A stretch of DNA of 64,000 bases from Sphingobium terrigena. Its GTDB lineage: Bacteria > Pseudomonadota > Alphaproteobacteria > Sphingomonadales > Sphingomonadaceae. A program made the translations under genes and the position numbers. The notes under the pieces are model-generated. The model searched no databases and was not told the origin of the DNA. It saw only the letters and a list, made by a program, of their open reading frames with translations. Where the stretch lies: NCBI RefSeq assembly GCF_003591655.1, contig NZ_QVRA01000014.1:45782-109781 (forward strand). The letters run 5' to 3'. Position 1 is the stretch's first letter, and every line of letters begins with the position of its first letter. This document shows, one piece after another, positions 8,473 through 17,957 of this stretch.

Positions 8473-9821
8473 TGATCACGCCGTCGGGCATCACGATCAG
8501 CTTTGGTGGCGCACGCGGACGGGCCGACGACAGCCAGACTGTCGTGGCTCGCATTTACGGGTTCGCGCAAGACGGGCAAGGCGATCCGATCGCCCGTGAA
8601 ATGGTTGTTCCAGCTGGAACGCGTGTCGAGCAGGACCTGCCACAAGGGCTCTATAATGTGGAACTGACCCTACCTTCGGGCCGGATCATCCAGCGCAACG
8701 TCCGCATTGACGAGGCCTCGAACGAGACCTACGAGTTTTTCGACGATTTCGCCAAGCCAGCCGGATTCAGCCTCCAGGAGTCGGTCGGCCGCGACGTAGG
8801 CGCCATCTTTGATCGTGCCCTGGCGTCCCGGGAAGTAAGCGACCGGTCGCTGTACCACTCGGCCTTCGCCAAGGTGAATTCAGCGCGCGGGATCCGGGGC
8901 CGGAGCCAGCTGCCGGATGCTACGATCGGAACCGACAAAACGGGCACCGGCTTCGATCCAGCGCAACAGCCCCCTATTCGTGTCGTCGAACCAACCGTCT
9001 CCGTTGGGGTCGGAACCCACGTTGCGCTCTGCGGAAAGATCCTAGACGACGATGCCTGGGACGTTGCCCAACCAAAGGAGCGGCGCGCTGGGACTGCGAT
9101 CTGGCACTTCACGCACGGTGCTGCACATCCACCAGATCCCGCGACCCGTCGCTGGGCACGTGTAACTTTCTCTTCAGGAGCCATCGAGGTCGCCAGTTTG
9201 CCATTGCCGTGGTTTTGCATGGCCTCGGGCGCTTTCGTGCCCGTCGAGATGCTCGTCGATCCGGCCCGCGTCGAGGGCGCCGCGACTAGTCTTGCAGTCC
9301 ATGATGAACGGCTGGCCGGCCTGCTCGCCTTTCTGGACAAGGGCCAGGCTGTAGCTGCCGGTCCCATGCTGCAGTCGCTTGAAGCGGACAACCTGATCGA
9401 GCAAACCATCTATGCCAAGACAAGCAATCCCCTGGCAGCATGTGCGGCAGCCTATGTTGGCCTTGCCGTCTATCCGCCCGATGAGCGCGAACAATGGGAC
9501 ATGTGGCTGGGTAATTGCATGAAGCGCTTCCCCGGTGTGCCGGATTCTGCGATCGTCCATGCCCGGCGACTGGTGTTGCGACCGACATCCCGAGAGAGCA
9601 ACGCCGAGGCGGCCGAGGCTCTGCGCCGCGCTTGTGATGCAGGCGTTCCGTTCTTCAGCGCCGGCGTCGGACTGCTGAGGGAAATGCTGGTGCTGCTGTC
9701 CACGGACTTCCCAGACCTAGCACCACTAGCCGACCAGGCTGCGCGCCTCGCCGCACGGGTTGACGCTCAACAGGCCTTCACTGTCCTACGCTTTGCGCCT
9801 CAAAGCACCAGGAAGAAATGA
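8469..9821 (+). CDS. Unknown cassette protein (possible beta-sandwich plus helical repeats)
   Basis: 450 residues from the ATG at 8469, which overlaps the caspase stop as ATGA; an in-frame ATG at 8442 is less likely. I do not recognise the family. The N-terminal ~95 residues alternate short strands (TISFGG, VVARIYGFAQDG, LPQGLYNVELTLPSG), suggesting an Ig-like or CNA-B-like sandwich. The middle has a second strand-rich part around WHFTHGA. The last 150 residues are alanine-rich helices (AACAAAYVGLAVYPPDE, NAEAAEALRRACDAG) resembling TPR-like repeats. No signal peptide or catalytic motif was seen. Fixed between protease and MBL genes, it may be a scaffold or sensor. Confidence 0.75.
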   Translation: MMITPSGITISFGGARGRADDSQTVVARIYGFAQDGQGDPIAREMVVPAGTRVEQDLPQGLYNVELTLPSGRIIQRNVRIDEASNETYEFFDDFAKPAGFSLQESVGRDVGAIFDRALASREVSDRSLYHSAFAKVNSARGIRGRSQLPDATIGTDKTGTGFDPAQQPPIRVVEPTVSVGVGTHVALCGKILDDDAWDVAQPKERRAGTAIWHFTHGAAHPPDPATRRWARVTFSSGAIEVASLPLPWFCMASGAFVPVEMLVDPARVEGAATSLAVHDERLAGLLAFLDKGQAVAAGPMLQSLEADNLIEQTIYAKTSNPLAACAAAYVGLAVYPPDEREQWDMWLGNCMKRFPGVPDSAIVHARRLVLRPTSRESNAEAAEALRRACDAGVPFFSAGVGLLREMLVLLSTDFPDLAPLADQAARLAARVDAQQAFTVLRFAPQSTRKK

Positions 9822-10897
9822 GCGTCTTTCGCCTCACCATGCTGCCCGCAAGCGAGGGCGACTGTCTGATCCTGAGCTATGGGCCGTCCGAGAAGGAGCT
9901 TCGGCACATCGTGGTCGATGGTGGGCGCAAGGCAACCTGGCCAGCGCTCTCGGACCGGCTCAAGACCATCGCGGCGCGCGGAGAACAGGTTGAGCTGTTG
10001 CTCCTGACCCATATCGACGCCGATCACATCGATGGCCTGCTTGAACTGGCCGAGGACCCGGCGCCGCCTCTGATTCCCAAGGCGGTCTGGTACAATGGCT
10101 TCGATCAGCTGGGGACCCTTACCCCTGCTGGAGGGCTCCAACCTTTCGGTTTCCGGGCTGGTGACGACTATAGCAAGGCATTGGCCAAGCTTGGCTGGCC
10201 GGTGAACGCCGCGTTCGGCGGAAATGCGATATTCCTCGATGGCAAGCCTGAGCCTTTCGACTTTGCCGGCCTCACGTTGACGCTCCTGTCGCCTGACACA
10301 GGAAAGCTGGAAGCTTTGCGAACGCAATGGCAAAAATGGCGCGATCCCAAGCCCGCTGCCGGTCCGGGCACGGTGGCGGCTGCCGGGATCGAGGCATTTG
10401 GCAAGCGCCCCTTCCCCGCCGTGCTCGACGTCGAAAAGCTCTACAAGGCGAGTAGCCTCGATAAGACCGCGCCGAATGGTTCCAGTATCGCGATCATCGC
10501 GGAATATGCAGGCCGGCGGGTGCTTCTGGGCGCCGATGCCCATCCTGACCTGATTCTCAAGAGCCTCGAGGCGCTGATGGACGGGCATGGCCCTTGTCAC
10601 ATCGACCTCGTCAAACTGCCCCATCATGGCAGCCGCGCGAACGTCACCAAGGAAATACTGGAGCTTCTCGATTGCGGCCGCTTCGCGATCTCGACCAGCG
10701 GCGCCGTCTTCGGCCACCCCGATCCCGAAGCGATCGCCAGGATCCTGAAGTTCTGCCCGGTCGATGAGCGCATCCTATACTTCAATTATGCGAGCGAGCG
10801 TACCACACCCTGGAATGCCGAGGATCTGAGAACCCAGTACAACTATTCCTGCGCATTCCCTTCGGACCCGGCGGGAGGGATTTCCATAGATGTCTAG
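9818..10897 (+). CDS. Metallo-beta-lactamase-fold hydrolase (ComEC/Rec2-like)
   Basis: 359 residues, cytosolic. The metal-binding HxDxDH motif is complete as THIDADHIDG (64-73). Later ligands appear as LLGADAHPD and VKLPHHGSRAN (about 266), the latter typical of the ComEC-type MBL subgroup. Members of this fold hydrolyse phosphodiesters or other esters; the ComEC relatives act on nucleic acids. The start overlaps the previous stop as ATGA, completing the coupled patatin-caspase-unknown-MBL cassette. Natural competence is not suggested, since the ComEC membrane domain is absent. Confidence 0.88.
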   Translation: MSVFRLTMLPASEGDCLILSYGPSEKELRHIVVDGGRKATWPALSDRLKTIAARGEQVELLLLTHIDADHIDGLLELAEDPAPPLIPKAVWYNGFDQLGTLTPAGGLQPFGFRAGDDYSKALAKLGWPVNAAFGGNAIFLDGKPEPFDFAGLTLTLLSPDTGKLEALRTQWQKWRDPKPAAGPGTVAAAGIEAFGKRPFPAVLDVEKLYKASSLDKTAPNGSSIAIIAEYAGRRVLLGADAHPDLILKSLEALMDGHGPCHIDLVKLPHHGSRANVTKEILELLDCGRFAISTSGAVFGHPDPEAIARILKFCPVDERILYFNYASERTTPWNAEDLRTQYNYSCAFPSDPAGGISIDV

Positions 10898-11023
10898 GTC
10901 GACGGATGATCGGCGGACGCGCGATACGAAGCCATTGAGAGACAAGCTTTGCCGTATTGCGCTTTATGGCGCGCAGATGCCCCTGCCCCCATTCGGTTTG
11001 ATCTGTCTCTCCGACGGCAAAAC

Positions 11024-12319
11024 TCAGTGCTCGGTTTTAACGGCAAACCTGCCCTGCGCATCAGCGGTAACGATGACGGTACCATCCCATCCGGTGCCAA
11101 AGACGGCCTTGTCCATCCGCATTGTCTCGAAGCTCCGCATAGCATTGGCGACACGCACGTGCTTGGCTGGCCGCGACAGGTGCACGGCGTCACGTAGCAA
11201 TCGCACCGACGCGATGCGGGGGTGACCATATTGGTAGGCAGACCAGTCCTGGCGGACGCCTTCAGGGCCCATCGAGATGACGGCAATATCTGGCGAAATC
11301 GCCGCGAGAAACGGAGCGGTGGTACCGTTATCGGCACCGTGATGGCTGACCTCGACGACGTCGGTATCGAGCAATCCGGTCTCGGCATAGCGGGTCAGCG
11401 CATCGGCAATCCCAGCATTTTCTAGGTCGCCCGGAAAGAGGAACGATGCCTTGCCATAGTCGATACGGATGACGACGCTATGATTATTGCCGTTATCATA
11501 GTCATCTTTGCTCCACTGAGAATTGTCGGAGCGTTCTCGACCACCGGTCAGGACCCGGATCTGCGGATCGACGCCAGGACAGGCAACCGGATCGATCACC
11601 GGCCCCGCCAACCCTTGGCCGCCCGATGCACGGACATCGCGCTCCAGCACCGCTGCGCGCGGCATGGCGGGCGTGACATCACGGATATAGGCCGCCATCC
11701 AGACGGCATCCTTCGACCCTGACCCGAAGAGCCGACCGTTATCGATATAGGCACCGATCTTGTAGTTGTAGACCAACGCGCCAAGGGCCGTGTTGTGGTC
11801 AACATGGGTGTGGGTCACATAAACCGCTGCGAGGCGACGCTGGAGATCGGTTCGCCTCGCAAAGAAGCTGTCGAGATATCGGGTCAGCAGACCGGTTGCG
11901 ACAGGATCGCGCCCGCCGGCATCGATCAATATGGCAGCGCACGGAAACTCGACGAGCGTCGCATTGCCCTGATCGACATCGATATAGTGGACCTTCACCT
12001 GATCTGGTCCGCTTGGCGCCGTATCAGCGGACTCGAGCGCGAACTCGTCGGCGCGTTTCACATAGGTCCGATATACCCATCCGACACGACCGTCGCCGAG
12101 GCGGACATGATAATAGCCGCGCTCCTGCCTTCCATCGTCAAGCAACACCAGGCGTTCGCCGATAGCGGGAAAGTGCAGTCTCGGGGATGTGCTCAGTGGG
12201 TTTGCGCGTACCGTGACGTTACGAGTGACGACCAGGTCCTGCGCATCGGCGGACCATGGAACGGCAAAGGCTGCCAGAAAAGCGATGCCAGAAAACAGGA
12301 TGTGAAACACATTGCGCAC
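11024..12319 (-). CDS. Secreted MBL-fold hydrolase with N-terminal SH3 domain
   Basis: About 431 residues. A signal peptide (VFHILFSGIAFLAAFAVPW then SADA-QD) shows export. An SH3b-type domain follows at about 25-85 (VTVRANPLSTSP, GRVGWVYRTYVKR). The MBL domain carries THTHVDHNTALG (about 170) and VEVSHHGADNG, with DIAVISMGPEG near the end. The chosen GTG at 12319 has a GGGGGAG box six bases upstream; an upstream GTG at 12343 is the alternative. It lies convergent to the cytosolic MBL gene, with which it shares the ComEC-like motif pattern. SH3b domains often bind peptidoglycan, so it may act in the periplasm. Confidence 0.85.
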   Translation of the reverse strand: MRNVFHILFSGIAFLAAFAVPWSADAQDLVVTRNVTVRANPLSTSPRLHFPAIGERLVLLDDGRQERGYYHVRLGDGRVGWVYRTYVKRADEFALESADTAPSGPDQVKVHYIDVDQGNATLVEFPCAAILIDAGGRDPVATGLLTRYLDSFFARRTDLQRRLAAVYVTHTHVDHNTALGALVYNYKIGAYIDNGRLFGSGSKDAVWMAAYIRDVTPAMPRAAVLERDVRASGGQGLAGPVIDPVACPGVDPQIRVLTGGRERSDNSQWSKDDYDNGNNHSVVIRIDYGKASFLFPGDLENAGIADALTRYAETGLLDTDVVEVSHHGADNGTTAPFLAAISPDIAVISMGPEGVRQDWSAYQYGHPRIASVRLLRDAVHLSRPAKHVRVANAMRSFETMRMDKAVFGTGWDGTVIVTADAQGRFAVKTEH

Positions 12320-12661
12320 GGCCAACTCCCCCGGAAGATCCACGCGAAATCCCGAGGAGGTTCTGCCATTGTGTCCAGCAGGTCAAATCAAATCCCGTCG
12401 AGATTGGCGTGTTTGCGCAGATGTCGCCGCATTCGAACAAATCGGGGCCTCGGCATCCGCTTTTCACATTTGGGCGACTTGGATAACCTCAGAATCTGTC
12501 GTTCATGCATATGCGTCATATAGCGGGCTTTGGGACATTCGCGACAGTCCGGTTTGGAGCGATCGGGAGTTGGAAGCTGCCACTCCAATTACGGTCTAGC
12601 GCAGACTTTTAGGGGCTAATCAGCCAACGTGATGACGCGCGCGCCTCATCGAGACTGCGAT
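12320..12661. other. Intergenic gap between secreted MBL and CoiA-like genes
   Basis: Roughly 340 bases between two minus-strand genes. No gene, repeat or clear terminator was recognised. It should carry the promoter of the secreted MBL gene. Short frames on both strands here have no recognisable protein character. Confidence 0.4.
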
Positions 12662-12669
12662 CTGCAGGT

Positions 12670-14622
12670 CTACCGGCGACGAGCGCGCTTGTCGCGCTTT
12701 CGCCAGCGGTCGAGTTCGCCTCTCGCTAAATGCAGCCCAGCTTGATCAACACACACTGCCCAAGGCGACGCCTGGAGATGGCTCGAGTAATTGTTGAGAA
12801 ACGGATCCGTCAGGCCTGGCCCCAGCGCCTTGTCAGCCTCTCCCTTAAGGAGGCTTCGGCATTCTGCCGCCAATGCCTGTTTCGCAGCCTTTGCGCGGCG
12901 GACCTTTCCGATCGCCTCAAGCTCGAGGAGAGCCTCGACCAGACCAGGCTCGCCATTGCGGGCCCGCCAGATCGGGGCATCAGCATCGGGCGGCACGTAG
13001 AGCCAGCTGTTGGCCTGTGTCCCGAAAACCGCCTCCGCCGCCATGCTCAGCCTGTGCCCCCGCGCGTCCGCCTCAGCCATCCGCCTGACCCGCGCCCGTT
13101 CTTCAGCACGCAGCATTGCGCCCTGGACGGGCAAGCTCAGACCCTCCGCCACTGTCTCGCCGCCGTCGACCATATGCAGGACAGCAAGCAGAGCCCCCTC
13201 AAAGGCTGACCAACGTGGTTGGTCTGCCTCAAGAAGCGCGGCGAGGCTCTGATCGAAGCCCGGGATTGGCGCCGCGGCCCAGGCTGCCTCGTCAAATCCT
13301 TGCCATTCAAAACCGGGCAGCGTGCCCATCATCCTGGCTATGATCCGATCCGTTGCCGCGCGCCTCTCAGTGCGCAGCCGCCAGCGCGCCTGCTGCCGCG
13401 CGAGCGCCTCGGCACGATCGTGATGCACCTCGAAGCCGTCGAGGCCATCGCTCTGCAACAGACCCATGGCGCACAGATAGTAGAGATAGTCCTCCACCGC
13501 CTGGCGCGGCAAGGGCAAGTCAAGCAAGTCCGGCGGCAAAGCCGCCTTCACATCGTCGGACAGCTCTGCATGGAACAGCGCGTGGATGCAGTCGTCAATC
13601 GCGCGCACGGCACTGTCCAGATTGATATGGGGGAGATAAAATTCCTCCCCGATCCGCACCTCGATCATGCGTACAAGCAGCGCCGCCTGCCAGCGGGCAT
13701 TGGGCACGAGAAAACCGCAGCTCGATGTGCCGGGTAGCAGAAGATGGCAATTGTCCGGATCCTGGTTGATGGCGGCCAGCTCTGCCAGCCCGGCCGCGCA
13801 TCGGCTTTTCCTAGCAGCAACCAAGGCGCGGCGGACCTTGTCGACCTTGGCATCGCGCTCCCGTCTGGCCTTGGTGGCCCGGGCCTCTTCCGCCTGCGCG
13901 GCGCGCTCGTGACGCTTGCGCTGCGCCTCGGCCGCTGCTGCGGCGCGCTGCTCGATCAGGGCACGAAGCTTCGCCTCGGCGGCGTCCTCCTTTCTGTTAT
14001 AGAGCCATGTGCGCGGCGCAGTTTCGATAAGCGCCTTTTCTATCTGCTCGCGATCGTCACTTTTGCGCCAGGCCGACAGATCAATCTCCAGCGTGGCGAG
14101 CCCGCGATCCTTCAGCTTGGCAATCTTCTCGGGCCCGCAGGCATGGGTCACATAGACCTCGACGAGCAGGCGCTGGCCGTCCCGGGTCGTCAGAACGACA
14201 TCCGGGACAAGATCATCGAGTATCTTCTCCAGCTCGGCATGGGCGAAGGTGAAAAATCCCTGGCCATGAATCTGGAGCGTCTCTCGCCCGATCTGGGCAC
14301 CCACAGGCGGAAGGAGGATGCGCTTTTCGCGGCCCAGAACCTCTTTTGCCCAGATATGGGCATTGGTCTCAGCGTTACGGCCACATCCGGTCCCCTGGCC
14401 ATAATGGCCGAAATGCTCGACCTTGATCCGCCCCTTGCGCGCGATGAGGGTTCGCCCACATGCCGGGCAGGTGCACGCACAGGCGAGGCCGCGCTGTGCC
14501 TCTGAAATATGAGTGAGCGTGCCATCCACCTGCCGGCCATAGACAAGCTCGACGCCAAATGCGGCAAAAGGCCTGTGATCTGTATAGCCAAAGGGATTGA
14601 TGGGAAGGGGGGCGCCGACCAT
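12670..14622 (-). CDS. CoiA-like nuclease-domain protein
   Basis: About 650 residues. Near the N-terminus a zinc-finger-like block (CACTCPACGRTLIARKG then HFGHYG) is followed by a predicted endonuclease core: PDVVLTTRDGQRLLVEVYVTHACG and TLEIDLS, the D...ExY/K pattern of restriction-like nucleases in CoiA. A long charged helical stretch (about 235-300) may be a coiled coil. The C-terminal half is unrecognised. CoiA proteins are associated with DNA processing in competence, but relatives occur in mobile and defence loci. The ATG at 14622 was chosen; a TTG at 14667 would add 15 residues. It points divergently from the lipase cassette. Confidence 0.75.
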   Translation of the reverse strand: MVGAPLPINPFGYTDHRPFAAFGVELVYGRQVDGTLTHISEAQRGLACACTCPACGRTLIARKGRIKVEHFGHYGQGTGCGRNAETNAHIWAKEVLGREKRILLPPVGAQIGRETLQIHGQGFFTFAHAELEKILDDLVPDVVLTTRDGQRLLVEVYVTHACGPEKIAKLKDRGLATLEIDLSAWRKSDDREQIEKALIETAPRTWLYNRKEDAAEAKLRALIEQRAAAAAEAQRKRHERAAQAEEARATKARRERDAKVDKVRRALVAARKSRCAAGLAELAAINQDPDNCHLLLPGTSSCGFLVPNARWQAALLVRMIEVRIGEEFYLPHINLDSAVRAIDDCIHALFHAELSDDVKAALPPDLLDLPLPRQAVEDYLYYLCAMGLLQSDGLDGFEVHHDRAEALARQQARWRLRTERRAATDRIIARMMGTLPGFEWQGFDEAAWAAAPIPGFDQSLAALLEADQPRWSAFEGALLAVLHMVDGGETVAEGLSLPVQGAMLRAEERARVRRMAEADARGHRLSMAAEAVFGTQANSWLYVPPDADAPIWRARNGEPGLVEALLELEAIGKVRRAKAAKQALAAECRSLLKGEADKALGPGLTDPFLNNYSSHLQASPWAVCVDQAGLHLARGELDRWRKRDKRARRR

Positions 14623-14798
14623 GCCCGATGATGACGCGTTGGCGCGACGCTGAAAAGCAAAACTCAAATAGGTGGCGCTGTGAACAAATAGTCAGGATGG
14701 ATCGGAATGCGATTGCGTCTATCCTCTCTTTGAGAGATTTTCGCTGTCTGGGGATGGCGGCTTGCGTCATCGATACGAAATGGTGGGGGCCATAATTG

Positions 14799-16169
14799 AT
14801 GCACATCGTCATCGTCATCCCGGGGATCATGGGTACTGCGCTCGAACTTCCTGCCCTCGACGGCGGAAAGAGCGAGATGGTCTGGCCGCCAACGCCGCTG
14901 GAGACAAAATTTGGCTATAAGCGCCGCGACAAGCTCGTTGATCCCAGAGTGCGCCCGACAAAGATCATCCGCCATGTGCTATGCGTCCAATTCTACAGCG
15001 GCCTGTTCGATCAGCTTGACCATCTGGGCTTCACCGAAACCGGACAGCAGAATCGTCTGCTTGCCTTTCCATATGACTGGCGGCTCGATCTTTTTACCAT
15101 AGCCGGTCAACTCGAGACACTCATCGCAAAGGCCCATGCCGATGGCGCCACAAAAATCACGCTGGTCGCACATAGCATGGGCGGGCTTGTCACGCGGCTC
15201 ATCCTCGAAGACCCCGCCATGCAGGCCAAGCCCTGGTTCGCGGCGATCGACCAGTTCATAGCCATTGCAACTCCGCATCTGGGTGCACCGCTCGCGCTCG
15301 CCCGGGTCCTCGGCCTCGACAGCGCCATGGGGATCAGCAAGGCCGACTTTGCCTGGATCGCAAGTCAGGATGCCTATCCGTCTGCCTATCAACTCCTGCC
15401 TGCGCCAGCCGATTTATGCTGCTGGAACCAGTCCAGCCTGACACTTGCGCCCCTCGACATTTATGATCCCGCCACTGCGGAAAAGCTCGGCCTCAAGACG
15501 GCGCTCCTCGAGCGCACGCGCGCGGTTCATGTGCGGCTCGATGCCGGCCGCCGCGCCGCCCATATCCGCTATTTCTACTTTGCTGGCAGCGGGCACCGCA
15601 CGGTCACACGCGTCAATCTCTTCACAAAGGGGCTGGGGGAGCTGGACCTTCCAAGGTCAGTGGTCACCCGGACCGACGAGGCCGGAGACGGAACCGTACC
15701 CCTCACCAGCGCGCTGCCGGTCCGCGGCCAGCATCATATCGCCGTCAATGAGCATTCGACCGCATTTGCCGGCGATCCTTTTCACCGCGTCTTTGCGCGC
15801 TTGCTGGGCTTTGACGAGGGCTATGCGCTGGAGGCCGTGGGCGATGAGGCAAGGCTCACGCTCGAGGCCCCCATCATCGAAAGCGGGTCGACCATCGAGG
15901 TCGTCCTGAGCGCGATCAACAAGGAAGGCTGCCTCACCGAGATCGACGGCACCCTCGTGCTGATGAAGAAGCCCGACATGGAAACGGACCAGGACATTGA
16001 GGCCCAACGCATACCGATACGCTATGCAGGGGCGCCGTTCACGCGGCTCCATTTCCGCCTGAACCCCATCACTGAGCCCGGGCACTATGTCCTACAGTTC
16101 TCAGGGTCCCCCAATGTCGCCGAACCGGTCGCATTCAGCGTCTTTGCTGAAGAGCAGGATGCAAGCTGA
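14799..16169 (+). CDS. LCAT-like alpha/beta-hydrolase (putative lipase/acyltransferase)
   Basis: 456 residues from the ATG at 14799 (a TTG one codon upstream is possible), after a GGTGGGGG box. An oxyanion region HIVIVIPGIMGTALE opens the protein. The nucleophile is in VAHSMGGLVTRLILE, the acid in GDGTVPLTSALPV and the histidine in NEHSTAFAG. That arrangement is typical of the lecithin:cholesterol acyltransferase/phospholipase family. No signal peptide, so a cytosolic lipid esterase. The last ~100 residues look like a small beta domain. It leads the second plus-strand cassette and ends three bases before the protease gene. Acting on the cell's own membrane lipids is an inference. Confidence 0.85.
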   Translation: MHIVIVIPGIMGTALELPALDGGKSEMVWPPTPLETKFGYKRRDKLVDPRVRPTKIIRHVLCVQFYSGLFDQLDHLGFTETGQQNRLLAFPYDWRLDLFTIAGQLETLIAKAHADGATKITLVAHSMGGLVTRLILEDPAMQAKPWFAAIDQFIAIATPHLGAPLALARVLGLDSAMGISKADFAWIASQDAYPSAYQLLPAPADLCCWNQSSLTLAPLDIYDPATAEKLGLKTALLERTRAVHVRLDAGRRAAHIRYFYFAGSGHRTVTRVNLFTKGLGELDLPRSVVTRTDEAGDGTVPLTSALPVRGQHHIAVNEHSTAFAGDPFHRVFARLLGFDEGYALEAVGDEARLTLEAPIIESGSTIEVVLSAINKEGCLTEIDGTLVLMKKPDMETDQDIEAQRIPIRYAGAPFTRLHFRLNPITEPGHYVLQFSGSPNVAEPVAFSVFAEEQDAS

Positions 16170-16172
16170 TCC

Positions 16173-17957
16173 ATGTGGGTGCCAGAAGATATCGAAAATG
16201 CGGTGAGGATCTATCCCGACAAGGCCGCCCTTGCACTGGCTGCGATGCAGCTCGGTGACGCAGAGCTGCCGCTCAATGCCGCAGCGCTCAACGGGCTGGC
16301 GGCATTCTACAACGGCAATGTGGGAAAAGCGTGGCGGACAGTCCTTGAGTCGACTGGGCGCCTCGACATATTTGCGCGCGCCCTGGCGGTTCAGGGGGTG
16401 CCGATCGACTTTTCACCGCCGCCGCCCCTGCCGCCGGGCAAGAATCTCAAAGACTTTCAGGACTTTTGCCGGCGCCTTAGCGGCTTTCATTGCCGGATCG
16501 AACGCGGCACCCAGCCTGTGGGATCGGGCGTCCTCATCGGGCCGACCTCGGTGCTGACCTCCTGGCACGTCATCACAAGCGTTGCGCCCAATGTCGCAGA
16601 CCCTGCCCCGCCGCCCAGGATCAAGGTGCGCCTCTCCGACGGCCAGGTCATGAGCGCGGTCTTCCCGCCCATTTCTTTCTCCAAATGCAGCCTCAACGAA
16701 TATGCCTATAAATTACCCGTCGATGAGGCAGAGCTAGCCGGCTTCTCGGATTTTGCGGTTTTGCAGCTCGAGCGCGCGGTCGGTCCTGCCTTCGGAATGG
16801 CACGTCTCGCCAAAGCGCCCCAAGCCTATGCGAATGGTGCGCCTATCGTTGTTGTCCATTATCCCTTGGGTGTCGGTCCCGAAATCGGCCTGGGCTCTAT
16901 CGGCCCCCTGCGCCGCCTGAAATCCCGGTGGTCGCATAGCGTCGGGACGGATCGCGGCTCTTCGGGCGGCGGCTGTTTCGACAGCGCTTATGCGATCATG
17001 GGAATCCACCAGGGGAGAGGGGAAACAAACCGTGGCAGGCTGGTGCCGGCAAGCTGCTTTCATGCCGATGTCGCCCGGATCGTCGCCAATGATATTGCAC
17101 CGCCGCGTGTTTGGTCCCTCAATGGCTCTCCAGATGGCGAATTCATCCTAGGGCGATCGAGCTTCTTTGACGGCTTTGCGGCGGCATCGCGTGACGGACC
17201 CATTCGCGGCATTCGCGTCAAGCGTGCGGACCCGACCGCTGATACGAGCGGCCTGGCGTTCAGCTACCGTATCCTCGACCGTCTGGTCGCGCGCGACCCC
17301 TCTGCGCGCCTGTGCCGCCTCAGTTTCGAGACGCTCGTCGAAGATCTGGTCAGCTATATCGCATCGCGTGTGAAAGCCTGCGGTCTCCCGGTCGACGCGC
17401 CCGCAGCCGTAGAAGGGGTTGCCAAAGGCCAAACGCAGCCCGAGGCGATCGGGGCTGATCGCGGGCGCCGCCTCGCGCTCGCTATCAACAGCGCGCTCGA
17501 GCCAATCGACCAGCGCCTCTGGCTCTATTTCGACCATCCCGCTTTGGCATTTGGCGATGAGATACGTTCAACCCTCGAAGCCTTTGTCGATCAGCTCATT
17601 CTACTCCCACGGGTGCGGATCGTGATTGCCGGTTTCGAGGCGGTTCCGCTGCCGGGCGCTGACTATGCCAATGCCGCCCAGGCGCGTGCCGAGAGCCGGC
17701 CGGGTCTTGTCACGGACTATATTTCCGGCTTTGCCCCAAGCGATATCACCGCTTTTCTGAGCGATGCGTCGCTCGCTGCCGGCAAGACGCTCAGTATGGA
17801 ACGCATCGCCGAACTCACCCAGCTAGCCCTCGCCGATCTTCCTCATAGCAACGGCATCTTCGCGCCCTGGCTTGCCGAACAGGCCGCCGAACGCCTGCGG
17901 CCAGCGATACGCGCGCTTTTTGCCGAGACCGCGCCTGTGCAGGCAGGCGCGCTATGA
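16173..17957 (+). CDS. Trypsin-like serine protease fused to a P-loop-less NTPase-like module
   Basis: 594 residues. An N-terminal helical domain of ~75 residues resembles the small adaptor (effector-associated) domains of conflict systems. A trypsin/V8-like domain (about 95-310) has a full triad: His132 in TSWHVI, Asp193 in FSDFAVLQL and Ser264 in DRGSSGGG. The C-terminal ~230 residues contain a strand pair RLWLYFDHPALAF and RVRIVIAGFEAVPL that mimics Walker B and sensor 1 of STAND ATPases, but no GxxGxGK loop is present. It is probably a degenerate module used for protein-protein contact. Its stop overlaps the next start (ATGA), so it is likely a partner of the STAND NTPase. Confidence 0.85.
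   Translation: MWVPEDIENAVRIYPDKAALALAAMQLGDAELPLNAAALNGLAAFYNGNVGKAWRTVLESTGRLDIFARALAVQGVPIDFSPPPPLPPGKNLKDFQDFCRRLSGFHCRIERGTQPVGSGVLIGPTSVLTSWHVITSVAPNVADPAPPPRIKVRLSDGQVMSAVFPPISFSKCSLNEYAYKLPVDEAELAGFSDFAVLQLERAVGPAFGMARLAKAPQAYANGAPIVVVHYPLGVGPEIGLGSIGPLRRLKSRWSHSVGTDRGSSGGGCFDSAYAIMGIHQGRGETNRGRLVPASCFHADVARIVANDIAPPRVWSLNGSPDGEFILGRSSFFDGFAAASRDGPIRGIRVKRADPTADTSGLAFSYRILDRLVARDPSARLCRLSFETLVEDLVSYIASRVKACGLPVDAPAAVEGVAKGQTQPEAIGADRGRRLALAINSALEPIDQRLWLYFDHPALAFGDEIRSTLEAFVDQLILLPRVRIVIAGFEAVPLPGADYANAAQARAESRPGLVTDYISGFAPSDITAFLSDASLAAGKTLSMERIAELTQLALADLPHSNGIFAPWLAEQAAERLRPAIRALFAETAPVQAGAL

Noticed and set aside
9818..14622. A natural competence locus (ComEC-like MBL plus CoiA-like protein)
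   Set aside because: The ComEC membrane channel, pilus genes and DprA are absent; the domains are better explained as accessory nucleases or hydrolases.
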